From: Henricia sp. BOLD:AAB3569
Lineage: Eukaryota; Echinodermata; Asteroidea; Spinulosida; Echinasteridae
DNA length: 64,000 nucleotides
NCBI GenBank assembly: GCA_037783545.1
Contig: JBBELK010001245.1
Location: 1 to 64,000 of the forward strand
Direction of reading: 5' to 3'
Below are positions 55,510 through 64,000 of this stretch, in pieces. The notes beneath the pieces were generated by a model that had not been told where the DNA came from, did not search any database, and saw nothing but the letters and a program-made list of their open reading frames with translations. Positions within the stretch are counted from its first letter, which is position 1; every line of letters starts with the position of its first letter. The position numbers and the translations under genes were made by a program.

Positions 55510-56214
55510 TAGTCTTGGCCCAAGACTACTCTAGTCGATATTGGTTTGTGTACGCGTTGGCCATATAGTGCGCCCTCTTGCAGCACTAACGGACCAGTCT
55601 TTGCTCACTAGAGTAGTCTTGGGAATTTCTCCCGGAAGTTTAAACTTTTTCTTTGTTTTTGCCTAGGCTTTCCTAGGGAACCAATCAGCGAGTGACCCAA
55701 ATACAGCAGAGCGTGGGAATGCAGCGAGCGACCCAAATACAGCGCGTCGACCGCAGAGCGTGACCCAAATACACCGCGTGCACGCGCTTCGAATGGTTTG
55801 AAAAATATAAGGGGGCTTACAAGAATCATCGAACATGACCGTTTTATCGTTGCTAATATTTTCGGTGGCATAAGTTTCTTGGCAAATGTTTGCGAATATA
55901 TTTACAAACATGTTTGCAAAGGCGTATGACATCGCAAAATACATTTGTTTATGAAGATAATTGCGACATTGCAAATATTTGCAAAGATATCTGTGGTATG
56001 CCATGTCCCTTGTGTGCCATCATAAACCCCTCTGCAGCTATTTACATAAAACGGTACCGCCCCCAATGCTGAACTTCCGGGAGAAATTCCCAAGACTACT
56101 CTAGTGAGCAAAGGGCCAGGGCTGGCCAGTTAGTGCTGCAAGAGGGCCCACTACTGGGAAAGGCCAACGCGTACACAAACCAATATCGACTAGAGTAGTC
56201 TTGGGCCAAGACTA
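55510..56214 (+). mobile_element. Complete Mutator-like (MULE) non-autonomous element with 9-bp TSD
   Basis: GGTATGAAC flanks it at 55501-55509 and 56215-56223. The empty site is visible in neighbouring monomers. Terminal inverted repeats start TAGTCTTGGCCCAAGACTAC and run about 130 bp. A 9-bp duplication with long TIRs is characteristic of the Mutator superfamily. There is no transposase. The interior has three ACCCAAATACA(G/C)C(A/G)-type repeats and an AAATATTTGCAA(A/T)G palindromic part. Truncated copies lie at 37185-37586 and 38691-39560. Confidence 0.85.
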
Positions 56215-56487
56215 GGTATGAACTTGAAACTTGGTACACTCTTAAACCTCAAGAGTACGCATCCTGACAAGTATGTGACTTGTAGATGACGTCACTTGCA
56301 ACTTCATAATTTGAAAATACCTTAAATGACGATTTTGGAAACAAAATTCCTTCAGACCTATGACGTACTGTTCTATTTGCCAAATCGATGGTCACTGCAT
56401 TGGACCTTAGTGTGTGATATATTTAGGTTATGTCATCTTGACGATACTTCATTTCAACCTTTTTTAATACTCTATTTAAACCTTTAA

Positions 56488-57418
56488 ACAGCTAGAATCC
56501 CCCTTTCCACATTTGTTGAGTTTCTCTGTTTATCATGGAGGTGTATGTGTCTACAACACCATCAGAACTTGTTTTTCACAAAAAATCGACAGGCTTTTGC
56601 TTAAAACGTAAAGCAGTTTCGACCCTCTTCACCCGAAATTCTAAAACGCTCGAGGTCACTTGGTCTGTTTATCAACAGGGTTTTGACGTCATCCTGAGAA
56701 ATATACAAAACGGTCTGTGCAGTATTGAATGGAAAATACACGAAGTGAATGTTTATCATGCCTGTTTTGTCCTTGTAATCCAAAATCCTTGTAATATGAC
56801 AACAATCTACTATTACCTGTTTTGTGAAGAAAAAACGGTGAAATTGTGGCTCACTCACAATGAAGTAAATACTGGTGCATTGCGACGGGTGGTTTTGTCA
56901 CAGGACGAGCGGCATTCACAGCGGTCTGTGAACAGCATAGAACGGTTCCCGGCGGGCATCGGCCGGTACAAGTTAGAATGAGCGACTCATTTCTTTCTCT
57001 ATTGGTAATAGAAAAGAAAATCTTTCTGCTCTCTTTTTTTTCATAGTGTCTGGTAAAACAAACAACCACGCAGCTACTGGGCATATCTCTGGCTTTTTGG
57101 ACCAACAGAATTCTTCAAAAAACACCATGTAACACAGACGGTTTTCCAAGTTGTTTGCGTGTAAACGTATGGAGCTAACAATCGTGTTGACTACTCTTTC
57201 TCGGGATTGCGTCACGGGGTCACGCTCATATCATGAATACCTAATGAGCGTTTCAAAAATCGCGAAAATCTCATTTCGAAAAGCGCACTTTTGCTTGCAA
57301 TTTATCCACTTAAAACCGACAATTAAAAATTAATAAAAATCCACGTCGGCAAGAGGGATGTTTGGACTATCGAAAAAAGCCTAAATGCTGGATTTTCGTC
57401 AAGGGGGATACTTCCTCT
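56488..57418 (+). mobile_element. TTAA-flanked DNA element with 148-codon ORF
   Basis: TTAA at 56484-56487 and 57419-57422 brackets the ends ACAGCTAGAATCCCCCTTT and, read inward, AGAGGAAGTATCCCCCTTG. The TTAA duplication suggests Kolobok or piggyBac. It carries the ORF 56535-56981 and no recognisable transposase. Confidence 0.65.
56535..56981 (+). CDS. Small ORF of a TTAA-flanked element, complete copy
   Basis: 148 codons from ATG, starting about 47 bp inside the element: MEVYVSTTPSELVFHKKSTG, then TRNSKTLEVTWSVYQQGFDV, IHEVNVYHACFVLVIQNPC, TTIYYYLFCEEKTVKLWLTH, ending FPAGIGRYKLE. The region MEVYVSTT...LEVTW is shared with 44282-44485, with in-frame length changes. No zinc finger, DDE or other known motif is visible. 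It might be an accessory protein or a fragment of a longer host-derived sequence carried by the element. Confidence 0.45.
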   Translation: MEVYVSTTPSELVFHKKSTGFCLKRKAVSTLFTRNSKTLEVTWSVYQQGFDVILRNIQNGLCSIEWKIHEVNVYHACFVLVIQNPCNMTTIYYYLFCEEKTVKLWLTHNEVNTGALRRVVLSQDERHSQRSVNSIERFPAGIGRYKLE

Positions 57419-57422
57419 TTAA

Positions 57423-58086
57423 GATTCAAAAGAGAGCTGTTCGCATTATCTCTAAAGCAGGTTATAAAGATCATACAGCACAGATGTTTGCAAATTTAAA
57501 AATACTCAGATTTAGTGAATTATATGACTTTAACTTGGGGAAGTTTATGTACAATTATAAGAACAATAATTTACCCCTTGTTTCAATCCTTGTTTTATTT
57601 TAGCATCCGAAGTACATGCCTACAATACTCGTGGAGCCTAGCCCTCTCGGGATAATCTTTACAAACACTTTAATAGGACTTCTTTACATAAAAATAGCCT
57701 TGTACAGCGTGGTGTTCTATATTGGAATAATCTTACCCAGGCCTTAAAGTCAGCCCCTTCTTCTAGAGTTTTTGCTAAAAACCTTAAAAGGGAACTTCTA
57801 CATACTTAATCATAATGTCAATTAATGTAGAATATTCTTACATTGGTGATGGTGCTCTGGCTTGACATCCGTTCATGAGGTCTGTTTTTGTCTTGTTATT
57901 CATATTTGTCTGTCCCAGGTCAGGGCACAAAAGCTAACGCCTTACCCAGTACCTAATGTTGTATTCTTTATAATGTACTCGTCATTGATATTAAGATGTT
58001 TTCTACATTTTATTGTAGTAAATTATCTTTGTATTGTGTGAATTCAACATTGAAATAAATGAATTGAATTGAATTGAATTGAATTA
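57423..58086 (+). mobile_element. LINE 3' end (CR1/Jockey-like) with GAATT tail
   Basis: It encodes the C-terminal tail of a non-LTR RT in broken frames: QKRAVRIISKAGYKDHTAQM and LRFSELYDFNLGKFMY, then RDNLYKHFNRTSLHKNS and VLYWNNLTQALKSAPSS after a shift near 57603. The 3' end is (GAATT)n at 58059-58085, a microsatellite-type LINE tail. It abuts the right arm of the foldback. Confidence 0.75.
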
Positions 58087-59380
58087 ACCCATAAAAACGC
58101 AAAATTAGGAGGGGAAATTGTTTTGTTATTAATACATGCTGCTGGAAGTTTGTCATAGGGCCTATGCCTGTACCTAGTTTTCTGAAGATCAAGCATAGTT
58201 TCATGGGCATTGTTGCCGCATAAGTACAAAACATACTAAAAATGTGATTTTTGAATTGGCTGAACTTTTACCTTTATTTGACCCAGGACGGAAGGGTCAG
58301 ATGAAAACGCCCACGCGGAAAAAAATGTATAATAGCAAAAATGACTAGAAATTAGATTGTGGGAATAAAAACTTACAAATAACAATTGTATTATGACTTT
58401 AGCATATTTTTTGGCTAATTCTTTTCTTAATTTTTTAGCATTTTTGGCAGGCACTTTGGCCGCCATCTTGGATATCTCTAATGGTTGATTCTGGGGATTG
58501 CATTTAATGGACATGTATGTGTTTATCATATTTTTTGTCCATTATACATGTATATAATTTTTCTCAAATTGGCCACTTTTGGCAGCCATATTGGCCGCCA
58601 TTTTCATTTTAAAGCATGATAGAAAAAAGGGGACCCCAGAAATAAATTTACGAGGGTCAAAAACATATATAACCTTAGTTATGTATGTATTTATCATTAT
58701 TTTTGTCCATTATAAATCATTTTTCTCATATTTGGCCATTTTTGGCGGCCATATTGGCCGCCATATTGGTTACCATTTTTAATTTGTTTTTGTGAGTGTC
58801 AAAAACATATAACTAGCAATTTTTTAAGTGCTTTCATCATATTATTTGTCCAATATATGATTTTGAACCATTTTTAGTGGCCGCCATTGTGAATATCCCG
58901 AGTGCATCGGGTTTTTTTCACTGTTAACATCAAAAATGTGTTTTTGGACCATAAAATACACCTTAAAAAGTTGGTTTGGTTTAGTACTGGGGGTGGGTGC
59001 ACGGGTGCACGGAACCACCCCCCGCCCCCACCCCCATAGATACTCGACTCATATATGTGCCCGGGACATGAAAGGTACAACATTGGAAGATGTGCGTTTT
59101 TGCGCAAAATCGTTACTTTTTAGTTCCTTTCTTTGGAAGGGGTCTCTTTAACTCCCTAAAAAGGTTCTAATTAGTGTGCGGTTGAAGCTGAAACCAAATT
59201 AAGTGTGTTTTGGATCAGAACCAATAAAGACTTTTTAAGTTGAAGAGGACAGTATAAATCAGTTTTGCTGGAGTCTGTTCAGAAAATTGTGAAATTGTTC
59301 TCACTTCATCTGCCCCGTGTGGAAGATATACTCTGGTGAATGTATTCTGGATTTTGTAATCGAGATTTAGTAGTAAAAAT

Positions 59381-59600
59381 GCGAGACGCGAGACGCGAGA
59401 CGCGAGACGCGAGACGCGAGTCGCGAGATGGCAGGTGCTGAACACCCCTAGAAGCATAAGAACACTCAAAGCAAAGCGCCAAGACGCGAGACGCGAGACG
59501 CGAGACGCGAGACGCGAGTCGCGAGACGCGAGTCGCGAGTCGCGAGATGGCAGGTGCTGAACACCCCTATAAGCATAAGAACACTCAAAGCAAAGCGCCG
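59381..59600 (-). repeat. GCGAGAC minisatellite (right cap), duplicated
   Basis: Two blocks of GCGAGAC/GCGAGTC units (about 59381-59427 and 59483-59545), each followed by GATGGCAGGTGCTGAACACC and TAAGAACACTCAAAGCAAAG. The roughly 100-bp cap has been tandemly duplicated. Confidence 0.85.
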
Positions 59601-59985
59601 ACAGAATTTCAAAGAAAAGCCATTTTCCTCATACATATACAAAAGGTATAGGAGTTGAGAAGTTGATCAGATTGTTTTTCCTTTAAAATGAGTCATCGTC
59701 ATCAAGCATCGGGGAAAGATTACCATGCACTGACACCCTTAGAGACCCCATGCGCTAAACCTATGAGACAACTATCTGGGTACGCATAAAACAATTGAAG
59801 ATAACTCGACAACCAGTTGCCGTAGACTCCTAAACTTGAGATCTGTGTCTCATTGTTTTATATATGCTTTCCAATGAGACTGAAATTGGCGTATTTTGGT
59901 TCCAAGTTTAGCTACCAGGGCTCAATTTTGCCTAAAATCATCAGATTTATCTGATATTTCTTCAGAATCTTGAAGATCTATACGG
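59601..59985. other. Spacer between foldback and palindrome
   Basis: No ORF, repeat or RNA feature recognised. Confidence 0.4.
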
Positions 59986-60659
59986 GTAATTCCATGAGGT
60001 TGGGTATATAAAAAAAAGCTGTGTCCAGTAAGTTCTTTTATTTAAAGACTGGATAATTATTTATCTGGTGAAATATTGTTGTACTGAATATAGCTAGGTG
60101 TCCCAATATACTCATGTTGTTCTCACTGACAAATCTCTCACAGATCATGAAAGATTTGTCTTACCTACGCAACATGGACACCACATATGTTTAACACTAC
60201 GAGTACATTTTGGAGGTATGTAGTTTTGTTATAATGTGGTGTAAATACTTATATATGTGTTTCTTTATGAAATGAATATACTTACTAAAGTAGCTGGGCT
60301 GGAATGTTGCTCATATTTAAGACCTGGTATATGTCACACTTTTTGTACCCAACCCCGTGGAATGACCAATACTTGTTGGCAAGCCTATGGTACAGAGAAT
60401 GCACTCTGAATGGAGTGGACAACTTCTAGTTCTAATAGTGGTCAGTATAGACCCCAATTCTGGTTTTCAGATGCCGTGTGTAATGCGCCATGATCTCATT
60501 CAATACACATCCTGCTGTGTAATTACCGAGTGTTGCAGCCATTTCAGTAATACCTTTCATTGATATGCATGCTAATGGTCGGAAAGAGCATAATAGCAAT
60601 ACACAGAGATGGTCTGTTTTAGTATAGTTCGATACTTGCACAACCGCTCAGTCACCATT

Positions 60660-62244
60660 TTCATCTCTGTCCTCCTCTCCGATCTCTTCCCCGTCATCTT
60701 CATCTCCGCTGGCCTCCTCTTGACTTCCATCTTGCTCATCAACTACATCCTCACTCTGTTTTCGTCTATGTCCTTTTTAGCCTCATAGTACAGATTATCT
60801 GGTTCCTGCTCCCTTACTCAACCAGGAATCAGGAATAAGTCGCAAGCATGTAGCTTGTTCGGTTCTATAGTTATGATCCGATAACGATGACAAGCCTTCC
60901 GTTGTTTACCAAATCCACATTCCAAGAAAACCGGCCTTGAAATAAAATAGATACGTCACCGAAATTGTGAAATAATAAGCCTTCGGACGATACCAAATTC
61001 ATTCATTCATTCATTCAAATGTAGGGGGCTTCAACGAATAATAAGGGTGACAACATGTATGGAAAATCGGTGTTATTCATAAGATTTTGATTACTTCCTA
61101 GAACAAAAGAACACGGACAATTCACACAAATCATCTTTATTTTCATCTTTAAGTATCGTTTTTACAATAAACACATTAATGACGGTAATCTATGATAACT
61201 ACACTTCCTCAAAGTACCAAAACCCGAAAATCGACTTTGTTCACGATTTTACCCACATACCCAATTGACTGGGCCATTACTCGAAACGGCATCAGCGACT
61301 TATTCCTGATTACGTTGTACCGGGTCACATATGTGAGCGACCATGTTAGTTCGTTTGATCTTTTGTATGATCACTTTCTTGCACTGTGGAAGGGTGGCAG
61401 GGTCGAAACTCTTCATCTTCTTCCATTCTGCCCTCTTGCTCGTCTTAATTTTCTTTGGCATCTTGGTCTTCATGGCGAGATAGCGGGCTTTGTCCTTTGT
61501 CAGGATGTGTCTCCTCCTTGCGGCCATACATGTCACACGTGAACGACATGAGGATGTCCTTGACAGGGGCAGGGACTGTCTCCCCCTTGGCAAGCTCTCC
61601 AAAGGCCTTAAGAACCCCCTGTCTTTGAGCATTGCGTCAAAGAAACGAACCTTTCCTTCGTGGTTGAAGGCCGCTGTATACATGTAGTCTGAGCCAGTGA
61701 ATGCATGGAATGCTGGTAGAGCTGCACACAGGTAAATAAATTGACCAACACCATCAAGCATGCTGTGGTTTATAAAGTATAAAAAGAACTCAAACAACCG
61801 ATTCGCCATGGATCCAACGTTACCTCGATTCATGAGAATGTCTCCATTGATGCGACAAGCGTGCTTAATTGCAAGTGAGAAGAACACATCGGAGTCATCA
61901 CAGCGAATGAGAATAGTGTTCCTCAAAAAGCTGGCAGTGGCAGCACAGACTGCATTGTGGACCATCATAGTGTCAGCACTGGTATTTTCCAATCTCGGCA
62001 CGTATAACCTCAGACTGGAGGTAAGACAGCGCGCTCCACCATGGCTTCCGTGCAACTTTTGCACCAGACTGGCCTTGTTGGTGGAGCACACGCTGCCATT
62101 GAGGTGGCCCAGAGACAGCGGGAAAGTCATCTCGAGAATCTTAAACCTTTGACTTTCACAGCACGGAACCGCATCGATCAAAGACAATTGCAGGGAGCAG
62201 CGGGGTGCTGTCACAGGGGCTCCTACTCTGAGAAACCTGACCAT
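60660..62244 (-). pseudogene. FEN/XPG-like (PIN-superfamily) protein, left copy
   Basis: The longest frame (61300-62244, 314 codons) contains SADTMMVHNAVCAATASF, then NTILIRCDDSDVFFSLA and ALPAFHAFTGSDYMYTAAF. These match the acid-rich motifs of flap-endonuclease-like PIN domains (E-A-D, D-D-x-D, G-x-D-Y), here as S-A-D, D-D-S-D and G-S-D-Y, so the first acid is changed to Ser. GTAACG...TGTGCAG between GDILMNRG and ALPAF looks like a retained short intron, and the preceding exon part is deleted. After KKVIIQKIKRTNMVAHI a MITE (60827-61311) interrupts; the Asp/Glu-rich C-terminal tail follows to about 60660. It resembles a multicopy uncharacterised family of marine invertebrates; nuclease activity is inference. 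Confidence 0.55.
60827..61311. mobile_element. MITE with TIR AATCAGGAATAAGTCGC
   Basis: AATCAGGAATAAGTCGC (60827-60843) and its exact complement (61295-61311) bound a segment absent from the other palindrome arm, so it inserted after the duplication. A CATT microsatellite lies at 60994-61015. Confidence 0.75.
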
Positions 62245-62319
62245 GCCCAGTCCCGATCACAAGACTTTGCAAGAACAAAATGAGATGTGACTCCTTTAAG
62301 AAGGCGATGCGGTCCCGTG

Positions 62320-63400
62320 CTGTGAAAGCAAAAGTCAACTTGAAGATGTCCTGAAGTACCCCCTAACACCATTCCCGCTGTCACGCTTGGCCACCTCAAT
62401 GGCAGCATGTTGTTACACCAACAAGGCCAGTCCGGTGCACAAGTTGCATGGAACCCATGGTGGAGCGCGCTGTCCTACCAGTCCGAGCAGTCCGAGGTGA
62501 CACGTGCCGAGATTGGCGAGTACCAGTGCTCAGGTCACCTCGAAGCTGACATTATGATGGTCCACTACACAGTCTGTGCTGCCACCACTAGCTCTTTTCG
62601 GAACACCATTCTCATCCGATGTGATGACTCCGATGTGATCTTCTCACTTGCAAAGCACGCTTGTCGCATTAATGGAGACACTCTCATTGATCTTGGTCAC
62701 AGTGGCAAAAACAACCGTCGCTGCATCAACATGACCATTCTTGCCACGAAACAAAGACCCGAGGTAACGTTGGGTACATGGCGATTTAATCGGTTGTAGG
62801 AGTTGTTTACTTTACAAACCTTAGCATGCTTGATGGTGTTGGTCAATTCGTTTACATGCATTCACTGGCTCAGCCTACCGGTACATGTATACAGCAGCCT
62901 TCAACCGCAAAGGAAAGGTTCGTCTCTTTGACGCGATGCTCAAAGACAGGGAGGTTCCTAAGGCCTTTGGGGAGTGTGGCAAGAGGGAGACAGTCCCTGC
63001 TCTATCAAGGACATCCTCATGTCGTTCACGTGTGACATGTACGGCCGCAATAAAGGCCAATATGCCAAAGAAAATGAAGAAGAGCAAGAGGGCAGAATGG
63101 AAGATGATGAAGGGTTCGACCCTGCCACCCTTCCAAGAAAGTAAACCCACAAAAGATCAAACGAACTGATATGGTCGCTCATATCTATGGGACCCATGGA
63201 TCCTGGTTGAGGGAAAGTACCTCCCGCTGTGGTTTGAAGGGGAGCAAGAACCAGATAATCTGTACTATGAGGCTGAAAAGGACATAGATGGAGGAGAGTG
63301 AGGATGAAAATGACACTGTAGTTGATGAGCAAGATGGAAGTCAAGAGGAGGCGAGCGGAGATAAAGATGACGGGGAAGAGATCGGGGAAGAGGGCAGATG
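62320..63400 (+). pseudogene. FEN/XPG-like (PIN-superfamily) protein, right copy
   Basis: Pieces at 62407-62799 and 62885-63169 plus shifted segments. It keeps LEADIMMVHYTVCAAT (E-A-D present) and NTILIRCDDSDVIFSLA, and retains the segment NNRRCINMTILATKQRPE that the left copy lost, followed by the donor-like GAG|GTAACG. The later motif reads HAFTGSAYRYMYTAAF: the Asp of G-x-D-Y is Ala. Further on KYLPLWFEGEQEPDNLYYEA and an acidic tail (DEQDGSQEEASGDKDDGEE) survive in shifted frames. Frameshifts near 62800, 63000 and 63190 make it a pseudogene. Confidence 0.55.
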
Positions 63401-64000
63401 AACATGAGGACTGAGCTTGCACAACCGTACCGAATTATACTAAAACAGTCCATCTATGTGTATTGCTATTCTGCTCTTCCATTAGCATACATATCAGTGA
63501 AAGGTAATTACACAGCAGGATTTGTATTGAATCTGACAAACAGAATTGGGGCCTATACCGACCACGATTAGAACTAGAAGTTGTCGACTCCATTCAGGGT
63601 GCATTCTCTGTACCATAGGCTTGCCAACAGGTATTGGTCATTCCACGGGGTTGGGTACAAAAACTGTGACATACCAGGTCTTAAATATGAGTATCATTCC
63701 AGCCCAGCTACTTTAGTAAGTATATTAATTTTATAAAGAAACACATGTTACACTACAATAGAAGTAATTACACCACATTATAACAAAGTTACATACCTCC
63801 AAAATGTACTCGTAGTGTTAAACATATGTGGTGTTCATGTTTGCGTAGGTAAGACAAATCTTTTATGATCTATGAGAGATTGGTCAGTGAAAATAACATG
63901 ATTATATTGGGACACCTAGCCATATTCAGTACAACAATATTTCACCAGATAAATAATTCTCCAGTCTTTAAATAAAACAACTAACTGTACCAAGGCAACA

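Larger units (their letters stand above)
53706..59446. mobile_element. Foldback element with 1.2-1.4 kb inverted arms
   Basis: The left arm 53706-55077 and the right arm 58238-59446 are inverted copies with roughly 10% differences by eye. Each begins at GGTGTTCAGCACCTGCCATC, passes a CGCGTCT minisatellite, and includes the CAAAGAAAGGAACTAAAAAG, GGGGGTGGG and AATATGGC(C/G)GCC segments. The 3.2-kb centre holds 160-bp repeats, a Mutator-like element, a TTAA element and a LINE 3' end. No transposase is present. A target duplication could not be fixed because the right cap is itself duplicated. Confidence 0.75.
59986..64000. repeat. Large palindrome (inverted duplication), right arm cut by window edge
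   Basis: The left arm, about 59986-62240, and the right arm, 62240-64000 and beyond, are inverted copies. The axis lies near 62240: ACCGCATC at 62168-62175 corresponds to GATGCGGT at 62305-62312. Outer segments match too (for example ACACTACGAGTACATTTTGG at 60195 with its complement at 63800). Each arm carries one copy of the same gene, head to head. The left arm has an extra MITE (60827-61311). Confidence 0.85.

Overview
This window is eukaryotic, intron-bearing and dominated by transposable elements. I see no intact conserved single-copy gene. The element types (Helitron-like elements, tRNA-derived SINEs with a GCGCTATATAAA tail, CR1/Jockey-type LINE fragments, a tyrosine-recombinase retrotransposon, many MITEs) and the frequent TAGGCCTA and ACATGTA words suggest a marine invertebrate deuterostome such as an echinoderm, hemichordate or amphioxus. 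The species is inferred, not shown. || 1-18.3 kb: a probable LTR of an LTR retrotransposon (202-516, resuming 17154-17336) is split by a 16.6-kb block of nested, head-to-tail Helitron2-like elements. The outer element begins with three hairpin modules at 517-665 and ends at 17153. Inside one of its T-runs sit four further elements ending at 3483, 6525, 11600 and 15457. Each ends in a hairpin followed by CTCTAGT and T-rich DNA. They carry 340-380 bp tandem monomers rich in TGACGTCA, an intron-like captured module, a LINE, a SINE and several MITEs. A GC-rich retroelement-like 3' end (17.3-18.3 kb) and another Helitron-like element (ending 19040) follow. || 19.8-25 kb: a decayed minus-strand DIRS/Ngaro-type retrotransposon reads RT, RNase H, SGNH hydrolase-like, tyrosine recombinase, with an 80-bp identical direct repeat beyond its 3' end. 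|| 25-30.1 kb: a 47-48 bp tandem array with a 285-bp higher-order unit, built on the hairpin core AGAGGCCCGTCCTCT, decays into scattered single copies over 5 kb. || 30-36 kb: weak candidate exons on both strands and several MITEs. || 36-49.6 kb: three Mutator-like copies, SINE insertions, 440-bp repeats, tandem SINE bodies, TTAA-flanked elements (one family with a conserved small ORF), three GC-rich TA-flanked elements with an internal TATA box and ORF (one at 31.8 kb), and a 75-bp satellite. || 53.7-59.4 kb: a foldback element with 1.2-1.4 kb inverted arms capped by CGCGTCT minisatellites. It encloses a Mutator-like element with a clear 9-bp duplication, a TTAA element and a LINE 3' end. || 60-64 kb: a large palindrome carries two head-to-head degenerate copies of a FEN/XPG-like (PIN-superfamily) protein, each missing a different acidic residue. 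|| Almost all coding sequence here belongs to mobile elements. The main biological story is layered insertion, concatenation and tandem amplification.
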